From Sebastes aleutianus (lineage: Eukaryota > Chordata > Actinopteri > Perciformes > Sebastidae): a DNA stretch of 64,000 bases. Below the pieces are notes generated by a model. That model ran no database searches. It was not told the origin of the DNA and was given only the letters and a program-made list of their open reading frames with translations. Both the position numbers and the translations under genes were made by a program. The DNA lies in NCBI GenBank assembly GCA_916700875.1, contig CAKAKS010000031.1:9387977-9451976 (forward strand), in the 5' to 3' direction. How positions within the stretch are numbered: the first letter of the stretch is position 1; every line of letters begins with the position of its first letter. Shown piece by piece: positions 1-11,845 of this stretch.

Positions 1-345
1 CAGGGTTAGCATGTTAGCTTAGCCAGCTAGCTACATACAGTAACGGCCTGTTTCCAGGCTTCAGAAAGGGCCAGTCAGCGGGTTTACTCACCAGCCTTCA
101 CACCGCAGTTTGCTGTATGTTCACGGGACAGTTTGGTTAGTTTGTCACTGTGCAGTTTAACATTGTTGTCGCACTTTGACTCGATGGTCTGCTGAGAAGC
201 TATCGTTGCTAGCGAACGGTTTATAACGGCTAACTGCTACATTAGCCTCGCCCAACGGTATACAACAATTAAATTAACTGACGCTAACCGTTAGTAACCG
301 TTAGTAACCGTTAGTAACCGTTAATTAAGTAACCGTTAAAGAGCT
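1..345. other. CpG-enriched window edge, possible 5' exon or promoter
   Basis: This stretch holds many more CpG dinucleotides than the flanking AT-rich DNA and lies upstream of the first coding exon. It could be the 5' non-coding exon/promoter of rabgap1 or the edge of the neighbouring gene. No splice donor or open frame could be assigned with confidence. Confidence 0.25.
284..340. repeat. 10-bp tandem repeat
   Basis: Four to five copies of TTAGTAACCG in head-to-tail order, the last degenerating into TTAATTAAGTAACCG. It is a short minisatellite with no spacers, not a CRISPR. Confidence 0.85.
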
Positions 346-536
346 GTGCAGATTTAAAATGAATGAATGGAGGCTGAACAGGCTGCATTGATGTGTAGCA
401 GGTGTGCTTGTATCCAGATTAAGTGGTGCACCTGGTGAGACCAGAAAGCCAATTAAACCAGTAGTATATCTGTCTGATAAGAATAACCATGTTGAGAGCT
501 GTGACTACTATGTGTTAAGCAATATATATATATATA

Positions 537-1095
537 TTCTCTATATTGGTTTCCCTAATTTATTTGTCACATTTCAGCTCAGATCGAAATGACAACTATA
601 TATGCTCTGTTTTTGTTTTCAACATACAGTGTATAGGCTGATAGTACGGTTTATAACCCACTTACTAGACTGTACATATTACATTTATTTATTGTACATA
701 CTACATTTATTTATTGACGGACTGTACACACTATGTTCACCCATTCACTCTGTATCTTTTATATCTCTATTATTGTTTTTATAATTTTTTTATACCTTTA
801 CCTATCCTGTCTTTCACTCTGTTTGCTGATGTTGCTGCTTTGACACCTGAATTTCCCTTGGGGGATTAATAAAGGTTCATCTTATCTCATCTTATCTTAT
901 ATTATCTTATCTTATTATGGTTACTGATCTGGGATTTCCTGTGGCATATTTACATATTCAGTAATAGTCTTCAGAATGCACTGATGATCACATTAACCAG
1001 TCTCTTATGCACCATGGTAGCGTACTACATACAGAACATATCGCTAGTTCATTTTGACATATATATAATAAAGACATGTACAATTAGACATGTTA
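537..1095. repeat. direct repeat copy A (interrupted)
   Basis: Closely matches copy B at 1133-1580, both starting near TCTcTATTGGTTTCCCTAAT-like sequence and sharing the CAGTAATAGTCTTC and TGATCACATTAACC motifs. Copy A is interrupted at 654-914 by a LINE-like tail that copy B lacks. Confidence 0.8.
654..914 (+). mobile_element. 5'-truncated LINE-like 3' tail
   Basis: It ends CCCTTGGGGGATTAATAAAG followed by repeated CTTAT units, the form of a fish non-LTR retrotransposon tail. The boundaries come from comparison with the empty site in direct repeat copy B. Confidence 0.65.
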
Positions 1096-1132
1096 TTAGA
1101 CATGTACAATATTTGTAGACATGTACAATATT

Positions 1133-1580
1133 TTCTCCATATTGGTTTCCCTAATTTATTTGTCACTGTTAATATTTCAGCTCAGATCAAAATGAAAACT
1201 ATATGTGCTCTGTTTTATGTGTTATGTGTATAGGCTGATGGTATGGTTTATTATGGTTACTGATCTTTGATTTTCTGTGGCATATTGACATATTCAGTAA
1301 TAGTCTTCAAAATGCACTGATGATCACATTAACCAGTCTGTTTCTTATGTACCATGGGAGCTTACTACATACATACCGGTAGTTCATTTTGACATATATA
1401 ATAAAGACATAAGATAAGATAAGATGAACCTTTATTAATCCCCGGAGGGAAACTCAGGTGTCAAAGCAGCAACATCAGCAAACATCAGCAAACAGAGTGA
1501 AAAACAGGAGAGGTAAAGGTATACAAAAATTATAAAAACAATAATAGAGATATAAGAGATGTACAATTAGAAGAAATCAC
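1133..1580. repeat. direct repeat copy B (interrupted)
   Basis: Second copy of the local duplication. It is uninterrupted at the place where copy A has an insertion (junction 1250/1251), but carries its own insertion at about 1411-1560, which copy A lacks (junction near 1077). Confidence 0.8.
1411..1560 (-). mobile_element. LINE-like 3' tail, inverted relative to 654-914
   Basis: The reverse complement of this stretch matches the 3' part of 654-914, including the AATAAAGGTTCATCTTATCT end. It is inserted in direct repeat copy B, with the empty site visible in copy A. Confidence 0.65.
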
Positions 1581-1932
1581 ACAACAACATTGAAAGCTCA
1601 ATAGCTTAGTTTAGGCTACTTTAACTCACTTAATGATTTTTTGGGGTTGATTGTTATATCAACACAAGATGAAACCATTCAGTGTATATATAGGCTTTGG
1701 CAGAGTGTAAAAAAACTGTATTAGTGACTGGACTGACTGGAATTTAACTTTTGAATCTTTCTTAAGTTAAGTAATTTGGCACAGAGAGCATTTAATCCAA
1801 GCTATGTTTTTGTTAGTTGAAGTTCTGTTATTGTCACATGATGAGGGAGGGACCAGCAGGGATTGTTTTGAGAAGTCTCTGCGGTGGCGTGAGTGTCTGT
1901 CTGACATGTCTGCTGTGAAGCATAGCCTGAAT

Positions 1933-2307
1933 TAGGGCTGTACGTTATGAGGAAAATATGCAATTGTTGTATATCGCGATAATGATATTACTTACGATAA
2001 ATAGATATTTAAGTATACTCAGTTATGCCTTTCTGTTGCTGTCAGTATTCTGATATATTACAAAAAATTGCTTGTTGAATAAAAAAAAAAAAATGAAAAT
2101 AAATTATTTCCAACATTCTTTTATCAAACAAATTGAACTGAACACGTACCAATAAAAAAAAGAATGATAGTTAATGTGTAGTTTTCAATAGATACTCTCA
2201 ACTAACTAAAACAATCCCTGAATGCAATATTGCAGTATTTAGTGATGTGTTTAGTACGCAAGTTGACATTGCGATGATGATAAAAAATGATATATTGTGC
2301 AGCCCTA
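1933..2307. mobile_element. hAT-like MITE
   Basis: Ends are TAGGGCTGtAC and its inverse GTgCAGCCCTA. An exact 8-bp duplication, GCCTGAAT, flanks it (1925-1932 and 2308-2315). Eight-base duplications and these termini fit the hAT superfamily. It has no transposase and is non-autonomous. Confidence 0.8.
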
Positions 2308-2315
2308 GCCTGAAT

Positions 2316-4793
2316 GAGCTTGATTATTTTTTTGTATGTTGAATGACCCCATTGACACCTTTTAACAGTCCCACTAGTTAGCCACAGAAACACTCATTAC
2401 AATAGCAAAAATCAATACAATAAACTAACTGTACAACTAGGTTAATAACATATTGATAATGTGTTATCTTATTCTAGGAGAATCTTTCAGGGATATCTTT
2501 TTTAATGCAACCTCTCTGATCCTGATTTCAACATTTCAAAAGGTTCTGTGTTTTAGGGTTAGCACCGAACAGCTCTTTCAATCAGTCAATGAGTAGTGCA
2601 AGTTGTGCCAACGTAAATTGATACTGATAGTGAGACACAATTTGTTACAGCATCAAACCATCTGTCATTAGCTTAATGCCTGGGTCTAATACTATTGTTA
2701 GCCAAGAATAGGAAGGATTGTTGTCAATACCAGTAGCTCTTGTCTCCTGATTCAAATACTTCTCAGCAGTGGATAACATGTCATGCATGGTGCCAATGTC
2801 ACTTCACGTGACTCAAATCCTTGTTCCTGCTCTGTTTCCTGAAACTGTATTACATTAAAGCAGGTGACACGTGCACAAAAACACACAACCCAGATTTGTG
2901 TGTAAGCAAATATTTGCTGTATTAACAACAGTCAGTGTGTACGAGAGGAGGGAAAAGCAGAGTACTTTGTCAGATGTACTTTCTATTAGGTTTTTTAAGC
3001 CAGTATGAGTATGATATATTTGTTTTACGCATTTGGGCTAAAGCCAATACTATACAGATACATGCATTTTTAATATTGGTCTTAAACACAATAGTTTTTT
3101 CCATTTTTTTTAAGCAATTGTTTAAAAGCAGAGCACAATACAATACAATTATTCTAATGATCATTCAGTTATGCAGTCTGAGGAATTATGGGAACAAGTG
3201 CATAAATTATTAATTTGATCAAAGTTAACACTATAAAAGATATTAAAGGAATACAAAAAGGCCCAAAACTACTAAATCCTTGATGAATTGAAGTAAATGG
3301 AGGACAGGTTTAAGAACAGAAAAACTATAAAAAAAATCTGTTTACAAACTTTCACACAACTCGTGCAGTATAATGCAAGTCTCGTCTATTCAGTTGTATT
3401 CTCAGTACTTCCCAAATACATGCATTTCGCCAAAATCGTACTATTTAAAACACTTCCGCCACTACTGTCTCATGCACAGACTCACAGGGTGCATAATTTC
3501 AGCATTTGCATTTCAGCTTCTCTCCTAAAGTAAGCCATAATAAAATGCAGAACTTATGAATTTATGCACCATAATTATATACAATAAAAATTAATCCGCT
3601 TCCTCAGAAGCAAATATGTGCACTTTCTCGAACCCTTTCACACATTCCTTCTCTTAGCCTGTACCCCCCTTGTATCCCTCCTATTATAGCTTTATCTGTA
3701 ATTGAGTTTGCACTGAGCCCTGAATGCTCTGAAGTCCCAACAACGCCCCTCAGATGCACCTGTCATTTGGGGAGCTGGCGGAGCCTGAATGGCGGGGAGC
3801 TCAACCGTAGTGGATTCGTGTTTCCTCGCAGTTGCTGTGTGGACGAGGTTAAAGGAGACCATGTGGGGTCAAAAGCATGATATTTCATGGCTAAAAGAGG
3901 AGTTAAAAGATACACAGAAGTGTAAAGAATTTGTCTGCGAAATATCTTCCTCGCTTACGGTTGACTCAACACTAATCACAGTTTTAAAACATCAACAATG
4001 AGCTTGGAGGAAATATTTTAGGTTTGGGGAGTCTTTCCACAACTCTCTGAGTAGCTTTACGGAGATGCTTTAATTGGGCTTGATCCAGTAAAGCATCAGT
4101 AATGGGAAATTCACCCAGTGACTTACCTGCTTTCACCAAACTTCTTGCATCTAGAAGCATTGTTGAATTATTTTGTTTATATCTTTATATCCGTTTATAT
4201 TCTATCTCTGTCTCGGTGTGTAGTCTTTTAAAAACAAACTGCTAATAATTCAGATCAGAAAAGTCAATGTTTGCTTTAATGATATCTAATGACTTACCCT
4301 GAGATGCATAATTGATAAAGCCTGTATTTTAAATGAATACATTTCCTTCAAATTATTCAGACCTCCAGTCATCACCCCAGGAGGGCAAGAACTTTAATCA
4401 GTGTTATGAAATGAATCACTGATTGCTTATTAACTATTTTACCATTTGATTCTTTTAATTAGTAGGAAAGGAACATTATCTTGGTGTTGATTTTTAGATT
4501 TTATGATTGTGCTATTTCAGTCCTTAGACTTCCTGACCCACAGTAGTGGCAAGCAGTTTGTTTGTGACTATATATGTGCGTGTACAGAGACTAACATGTA
4601 ACACCCACAAATGTATTCTCAGTGTTTTCAGTTCCTTTCACAGTCACATTGCATCCAGGCTACTTCTTGAACCACGGCCAGTCCCTTGTATTGTAAAAGT
4701 CTAATGTAATATGGAGTAAAAAAACAAAGTCGTTCAGGGGAAAGAACAATATAATTGAGTTTTCTGTGGATTAGAAATCAGGCAATCATGACT
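2316..4793. other. no gene recognised
   Basis: AT-rich upstream/intron sequence. Short open frames here have no codon structure or domain I recognise. No clear repeat boundaries were seen. Confidence 0.4.
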
Positions 4794-5292
4794 AAGGCTG
4801 CACGATTTAAAAAAAAAATATCGAATTGAATCTAACTGATATTACGATGGCGACATGATTTGCGATATTAGAGAGAATGATAATTTGTGTGTCATTATTC
4901 TCATTTTCATTGAAATACATATTAAAATGATTATGTTATGGTTTTTGTGGAGATCCGTAACAAACAAAGATGTTTTCCCGATATTATGTGAAGGCCAGGA
5001 CATGCAGTACCACAATATTTAATTTAAAACTGTATTTTGACACTTCTCTGGCTGCCTCTCACAGTCCAAAGACATACAGGTTAGGTTAATTGTTGACTCT
5101 AAATTGCTCGTAGGTGTGAATGGGAGGGTGTCTCTTTGTGTCAGCTCTTTGATAGTCTGGCGACCTGTCCAGGGTGTACCCCGCAATCGCCCAATGTCAG
5201 CTGGGATCGGCTCCAGCTCCCCGTTACAGCGTTACAGATAATGGATGGATTGATGGATGGTATTTTGACACACATTTTGCCTTTAACAACAC
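4794..5292 (-). mobile_element. hAT-like MITE, truncated and interrupted by a LINE
   Basis: Starts AAGGCTGCACGATT and matches the reverse complement of the copy at 8371-8714 over most of its length. It is split at 5044-5271 by a LINE fragment and its match to the other copy fades after CTTTAACAACACC, near 5292. Confidence 0.65.
5044..5260 (+). mobile_element. LINE 3'-end fragment (L2-like) with 11-bp target duplication
   Basis: Contains the sequence CGACCTGTCCAGGGTGTACC and ends in GGATGG repeats, typical of an abundant fish LINE tail. The 11-bp TATTTTGACAC occurs on both sides (5033-5043, 5261-5271). The related MITE at 8371 shows the site without the insertion. Confidence 0.75.
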
Positions 5293-6440
5293 CTTTTTGT
5301 TCCTTTTTAAAAGAAAATAAATGAAAGTATTGATTACATAACACCCTTTAATAATGTAGAATGCCAATGCTTATATAACTGGTCATCATATCTGGTATTT
5401 TGAGAGTGAAACTAATGCATTTTTCTCTCACTTTTATTCTGCAGAATGTACATAAAACGGCTATATAATAAACCTGCTCTTTCCTTTTAACCGCATATGA
5501 ACCGAGTATCAGTTGCTGCTTTCAGTCCTAATTTCTAGAGGCCTAACACCCTTAACGACTGTTTGTTGTTAGAGCATGTACCCACTCAAACACACACAGG
5601 TGTAAAGTTTCCCTTATAAGCCATAATTCTGTTCTTTATAAACCAGCAGACATAAACCACTGTAGTGCTAAACACATCCGTAACCACACATTGTGCAGCT
5701 CAGTATCTCACAGTGGAGGGGTTTGTTGCAGCCAGTGCTCCATTTCAGATGTTAAAGGCAGGCCTGCACTGAGTGTTCGAGGTCGACGATGCAGAGGTTT
5801 AATTCCTTGATGACAAATGAGATGTAAATTAGAGACAGCATGTGTGTGCGTTTCCTCCTCTGCCATCCCTTTTCTTTCTCCACTCTTTTGTACCCTATAC
5901 CTTGTGACTCACCTTATGTTAGTTCAGCCTTTTTCTATCGTTCTTTCTCCTTTTGCTGTCTGACTTCTCCCTTTCTCCGTGCTGCTATCTCTGCCTGGTT
6001 GAAATCATTGCTGTGAGGCGAGTCGAAAGGGACTGTGTTGCAAGCTTGAATGCTCTCTGGCTGTGTCTGGCTGTGTCTTCCTCTCCCTTGTGAGGTGCAC
6101 GCAGGGCCCAGCTGGCAGCCCAGAACAGCCCGTTCAGCTAGAGAATGGTTAGCAGGGCAAAAAAAAAGAAAAGGCATAGGTTTCCGGCACGAATAAGATA
6201 TGCTTGTTACAGATTCAAATACTTTGCACCTGTTTTTAACTGCGACAAATAGCTAAGAGAGGTCACTCTTGTCAGTCAGTCATTTGGTCCCAACATGAAA
6301 CTGTACTCTGCGTGATTCATTTGCAGGACACACCCAGACTACATCAACATAACTGCTGTTATCGCTTTGTGTGTCAGCTCAGTTGCTAAAGCTCAGCCCT
6401 ACCACACCAGACAACTTGGTTTGCAACCCTGAAAAATAGT
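5293..6440. other. no gene recognised
   Basis: Non-coding sequence with no splice-supported exon and no repeat I can name. Confidence 0.35.
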
Positions 6441-6444
6441 TTTT

Positions 6445-6650
6445 CAGTTTTTCAAATCGCAAATTAATCACATATTTTTATCTCTTCAAAATGTCCCTTA
6501 AAGGGTTGCCAAGTATTTAATACTCTTATCAACATGGGAGTGGGCAAATATGCTTGTTTTTTCAAACGTATGTATATATTAATTATTGGAAATCAATTAA
6601 CAACACAAAACAATGACAGATATTGTCCAGAAACCCTCACCGGTACCCCC
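6445..6650. mobile_element. fragment of the 33734-type hAT element
   Basis: Shares long near-identical blocks with 33775-33990, including GTATTTAATACTCTTATCAA and GGAAATCAATTAACAACAC. Both ends of the family are missing here. An ATTTC pentanucleotide run lies just downstream (about 6688-6714). Confidence 0.75.
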
Positions 6651-6687
6651 CCCCTGTGCTTTAAACATTTAAATTGAAATATTTTAC

Positions 6688-6714
6688 ATTTCATTTCATT
6701 TCATTTCATTTCAT
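6688..6714. repeat. (ATTTC)n microsatellite
   Basis: About five consecutive ATTTC units. Confidence 0.85.
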
Positions 6715-6719
6715 GGTGA

Positions 6720-8009
6720 ACATTCAAAATGATTAATTGTTTAATAAAAAAAATGGTAGATAGATTAATAATGACAATAATCTTTAGTTGCAGTATTAAA
6801 TTTCAAAATTGTCTGACATTCAAAATGTAATGAATGTCTTCCTCTAACTCTAAAATGTGCACACGCTCACTTTTTGTTGCCTTATGTCTACAAAATTGTC
6901 TCTTCAGGGAAGTGCATTTGATATAGAGTGATAGTATTTTATTAAGGAAGTAATAGATTTAAAATATCAGTCTTAGAGCCAGAATTACCTTTCAGAGCTG
7001 ACATATGAGTATCACCACCTTTGGTGGTTTGCACCAAATGAACCACTATAGATGACAAGGGTCTTGTTGTCATGGTGATACACACAACAGAGTTACAGAG
7101 GAAAGTGCTTCCTGCTTTTCTTCTCATATTTTCAACTCTCTAACATGGGAAATAAGTCAGAGAATAGTTAAAGAAAAGGGGGAAAATATAAGATGTGCAA
7201 ATAAAGATTTAAAACAAAGAATGGGACATACACAAGAGGAGGAAGAGGAAGGGTGTGGCTGGAGGAATACTGCAGCGAATGTGATGTGCATAAAATCAAT
7301 TTAAAAGTGTGACTTTGTTCAAGAAAATTGCCCCACAGGCCTAGAAATGTCCTCCAATTTAAGACATTTAGGAACCTTTTAGGCATTTAGATAGGAAACG
7401 CTGTTGCTAATTTTGTAACAATCTCTGGCATGATAGGCAATGGATTGTGTGTCTTGCTGGAAATGTACCAAGACACTGAAAACATTGATAAGGAACAGTG
7501 TAGCTTGGCAGGAGCAGGCAGAGGGCTGTTGCTGAGGCTCGGGAGGAAAGCAGGGCGACAAGGCAACCATTATAAGCCTGTCGGAGCCGCCAGCTAGTCA
7601 TAGAGACATAGAGTATGAGGTTTGTGTGTGCATGCACATGTGCGCCTTCGGGTGAGTGCTTATTTGTGTTCATCATACAGCTGCTTGTGCGTGTGTGTGA
7701 GCCAGCATGAAACAGTACTTTCTTTTCTGTTTATGTATGCATGTGTTTGTCTAGACTCGATTGCATAGGTTGATAGAGATTTCAGTGTTTTTTGCTTGAA
7801 ACATGAATGAATTAGTGAAGCTAATTGCCATCTTTCACAAGTTGTGAAGTCTCAGGATCTACATTGCTCTCCAGTGAAAGGATTAACTCTGGGCATAAAA
7901 AAAGTGATTGGCTACTGTCTCATTTCTTTTCTAACCAAACACAGTATTTTTATTTAGTAGATTTACAAGGTCATGAGTTTCTACTAGAACATGTTTACAT
8001 TCTTTAATG
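6720..8009. other. no gene recognised
   Basis: Non-coding; short open frames only, with no family resemblance. Confidence 0.35.
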
Positions 8010-8810
8010 TTCAAAGAACGCTCTGTTTTTCTCATACCGGCTGTACAGTAGCACCTCTTTTCACCCTCTATCTGAAACGCTCTGTTTAGCCCCCCCCCGC
8101 CCAAATGAAAGTCCAGTCTGCTCTTATCGGTCCGCTGTCCCACTGTTGTGATTGGTCAACCGAACCAAACTCTTTGGACTCCGCTCCAGCTCCGCTCTAA
8201 CTAGCTTTGTTTGAGGGCGTGCCAAACTAGCTGCTGGCAGGTATTATGCAAATATTGTACTTGGTGACATCACCACGTCACGGAAGAAAAGGCAGGACTT
8301 CGAGCAAGGCGTTTCAGGCAGTTCAGGAGCAGTGTTTCGTGAGGGAGAGTAGCTCCCTTTTGCATAGACTAGGGCTGCACAATTAATTTAAATTTTATTG
8401 AAATTGCAATTCGGCCTACTGCAATTTTCAAATCGCAGGAGGTGCAATATTTGTTAAAGACAAGATGTATGTCAAAATACCATTTTAAATTAAACATTGT
8501 CATGCTGCAGAGATGTCCTTGCCTACACATCATATTCAACAGACTTCTTTGTTTGGTACAGTTCCCTGCAAAATTAACACCATAATCATTTTAATATGTT
8601 TTTCAATGAAAATGAGAATAATTATCATTCCCCCTTATATCGCAAATCATATCGCAATTGCAATATCAGTCAAAGTAATTCCAATTTGATATTTTTTCAA
8701 AATCCTTCAGCCCTAGCGGGCTGGCGACTTTAGGCTTTGTAACTTTGCATACCTTTTACATGCACCAACAACTATATAACTATATATAGGCCCTCTTTGA
8801 GGTATGAGGA
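8010..8810 (+). mobile_element. non-autonomous fish DNA-transposon copy, interrupted
   Basis: Contains GCGTTTCAGGCAGTTCAGGA and TTACATGCACCAACAACTAT, motifs of a very abundant teleost interspersed repeat that I recognise but cannot name with certainty. It is split by the MITE at 8371-8714. The outer limits are approximate. Confidence 0.5.
8371..8714 (+). mobile_element. hAT-like MITE (intact ends)
   Basis: Begins AGGGCTGCAC and ends CAGCCCT. It is nested in the repeat at 8010-8810. The flanks do not show a clean 8-bp duplication. Confidence 0.7.
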
Positions 8811-9852
8811 CTATCTAAGCATGGAGAAAAGATGCTTAAAGGAAGTGCCAAACATGTAGAAACGTAACGTTCATCAACACATAATCTGAGGAAGAAGAAC
8901 TAGACTAATCACTCAGAGGACAAGTGTGCTAAAAATGGAAAGCAGCTGCCTTTGAGCCAGAAGTAGAGTAAACATCTGCACTGTCTCTTCAAGATTAAAA
9001 GCCGGAGAAGATCAGGAGGATGAGGAGTGATGTAAATTTCCCTCTTGGATTGAGTCAGATGCTAGGTTTACGATTCTCAGCTCAGCTCTGCAATTTGTAT
9101 TTTGTATGTGTGACGCAATTTGTGACGGTAGCTATAGACTAAACATCCAAACATGTGATAGGGTGGGCCCAGGATGGAACTCAGGTGCTGTCAATCAATC
9201 ACAGTCTGTACACACCAACGTAGTCCTAGAAGGTAGATGTTGAATCACTGCAGAACTAGGCCTATATTATAAGCCTAACCATGTTATTGAAGTAATATAT
9301 TGAAGTGTTCTGTTCTGCAGAATTAAAGACCATGCTGAAAGTTGTTATAATTAACAAAGCGATCACTTGCTCTGTGTGAGACGTATATATTTATGCAGGA
9401 TTATTTGGTAACCATGATAACACATATGCATTGCACTTGAGTGCTGGGATTTTCCGATGATGTTAGGAATTGAAGAGGAGATAAAACAGAGGTGTGTTGG
9501 GCTTGTGTGTGCTCTGTATATTGTAGCAGTGAAGCTTCTGTCAACTGTTGACAGGAAGCTCATTATTAGTTATTTCTATATGGGCTCCTTGTGATACTAG
9601 AGAAGTTAACACATAAGGTGCTGTCACTTACTGGTCTTTGATTTCCCCCCATGGGTCTATGTAGAGCCAATGATGCAGGATGACAATTACCTGTGTCAGT
9701 CCATATGACTTCTTTGTTATTCCCCTTAACTGAAAGGCAACAACATATCTTTTTTTTCAGCCCGTTTGCACAAAAAAGCGTATGAATGACAATGTGCAAG
9801 GCATTTAGCATGCAATAGAGTACTACAGCTCCTAAGCATTTTAGCAATTCCG
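8811..9852. other. no gene recognised
   Basis: Non-coding sequence with no recognisable exon or repeat boundary. Confidence 0.35.
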
Positions 9853-10340
9853 GTTCCCTTGTCTCAAAGTCAATGGGTTTTTTGAATGGGTTTTTATTTT
9901 GTTGCCTGAAATAAGGTCAGTGGTTAACACAAGCTTAAGAGATTTTAATGTTTTGTTCTAAGACATAAAATACATCAATAAATACCCCACTCGAGAATTT
10001 TGAAGCCTTTACGTGTCTTAAAAAAGGCGGTTGCAAACAAGTGGCTAAATGAGACTGCTATACGTCATCACGTCGACTTGTCGACCTTTACAGCCTCGTT
10101 GTGTATACTCACATTCTTGCGACCGTGGTGTAGTTTGTTTATAGCCTAACATTGGCTTTTTACTTGTGGCGATTGCATTCACACCTTCAAAATCACAAAA
10201 GTGGTGTTCCTTTGTGAAGATTATCTTGCTGAACAAAATGTTAAGTATCATATACAGTATGTGTGTTTGCCACAGAGCTTATTTTCTGCAATAATCCAAA
10301 ACCCAATGGAAAAATCCCATTGGCTTTTTGTTGAGGGAAC
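9853..10340. mobile_element. terminal-inverted-repeat element, unclassified
   Basis: The left end GTTCCCTTGTCTCAAAGTCA and the right end GGCTTTTTGTTGAGGGAAC are imperfect inverse complements, extending into CAATGGG on both sides. No coding sequence inside. Confidence 0.6.
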
Positions 10341-11845
10341 TTTCAGAGGTCAAAGGGTGACAGTATAAGTGGTCATGACGAATCATCGTACGCTGTGACC
10401 CTGCCTCTCAACTTCACTTTTGCAACACAAGTGAAAAACAACACCCATGACTTTTGGATGAATACCAGTCTCTCATTTCCTCAGTTTTCTTTGAACGGAT
10501 AAAGAGAACAAGCCTAAGCTGTCAGTTTACGTTACTCAGTTTGTGTTTGGTAGCCTCATAATAACATTCATATCAGCACAAGATGTTGTAAAACCTTCTA
10601 GTCACGCAGAGATAGCTACTTATATTGAGGTATATTCCCGGTCAGTATAACAATGTTATCATAAGTAATGCACATTTATTAACTGCTATGACCTTTCCGC
10701 TGTAGACCTTATTTCCTATTACTTTTTCCTTGTTGGACCTGCTTTGAATAGGAAGGGTGGGGGTTTGACGGGAGAGTAAAGTGGAAGAAACGGCAAGCAA
10801 AACCTTAAAAAAAAATGTAGGAATGCAAGGGCAGCCCTTGTTTGAGAGCAATAAGGGCTGAGAAAATAGAAGATTGTAGGGGAATAGATTAGGAGGGCAT
10901 GAAGAAGAAAAGAGAGAAAGGGAGAGAGATGGGAGAGAATGAAAGGGAGGGGGGGAGAACGGCCAGAAATAGCTTGTTATGGTCTCTTGTTGAATCTCTG
11001 CCAGAACCTTCTGTTGCGCCTTTCTTCCTGTGTTACAAACAATGGCGCCTCCCTTTTTTTCATGAGTTACCTCATGCCCTAGCGATAGAGCTTTACCTTA
11101 TTTTTCTTATAAAAATAATTCTTACCTTAATTTTACCTCCTATTGTTTTACCTAGGCTCACAAATAGAGACTAAAAATGCTTGCTTTGCTATACCTGTTC
11201 CACACCTTACTTCCTCTTTCTGAGTCTTTTCTCCTGTCATCAATAAAGATATAATTGTTATGCTTAGGTCAGTTTTGCAAGCTTTTCTTGATTAGTTACA
11301 CAATGTCATATTTGATGGCTCACTGTATGTGTTTATCTTGTGCCAAAATATGATGCTATGTTAAAATGTCATTGATGGATTGATGGAGGGAGCTGGAGTG
11401 AAAGGCAGAGCGAGATGATGTGCAGTTTTTCCCACGGGATCTAGGTTATTTGTGGTTACGGCGGCAGGCCGGGAGAACCATGCAGTGAGGAGTGCACGCA
11501 ACGCAATTAGCACATTCAGTGCATCATTCTTTGTTTACATAATATATTTCTGGCGTACATGTCTAATGTGTTGGTGGGGGACCACAAATCTTTATAAGGG
11601 GCTATACTGACATGGAATAGATGGATGCTTGTGGCAAGCTTGCTTGTTCCCTATTCCTCACTTTCATATGCATGTTTCTTTTTCAAAATGACACTTGCAT
11701 CACCATGACTTTGCATTGCATCAAGCTACTTTGCAAATACCTCTTCTTTATTCTGCTGACATAGACACGTTTGCGTCAGATGACCCACAGATCCTCTTTT
11801 CCTCTGATCTGTCCCGTGTCCTTACTTCTTCATGTTCACTTGAAC
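10341..11845. other. no gene recognised
   Basis: Non-coding; a purine-rich stretch at about 10895-10965 is the only compositional feature. Confidence 0.35.

Noticed and set aside
284..340. Short regularly repeated units that might suggest a CRISPR or telomere-like array
   Set aside because: The units are contiguous 10-mers with no spacers and are not TTAGGG; it is a plain minisatellite.
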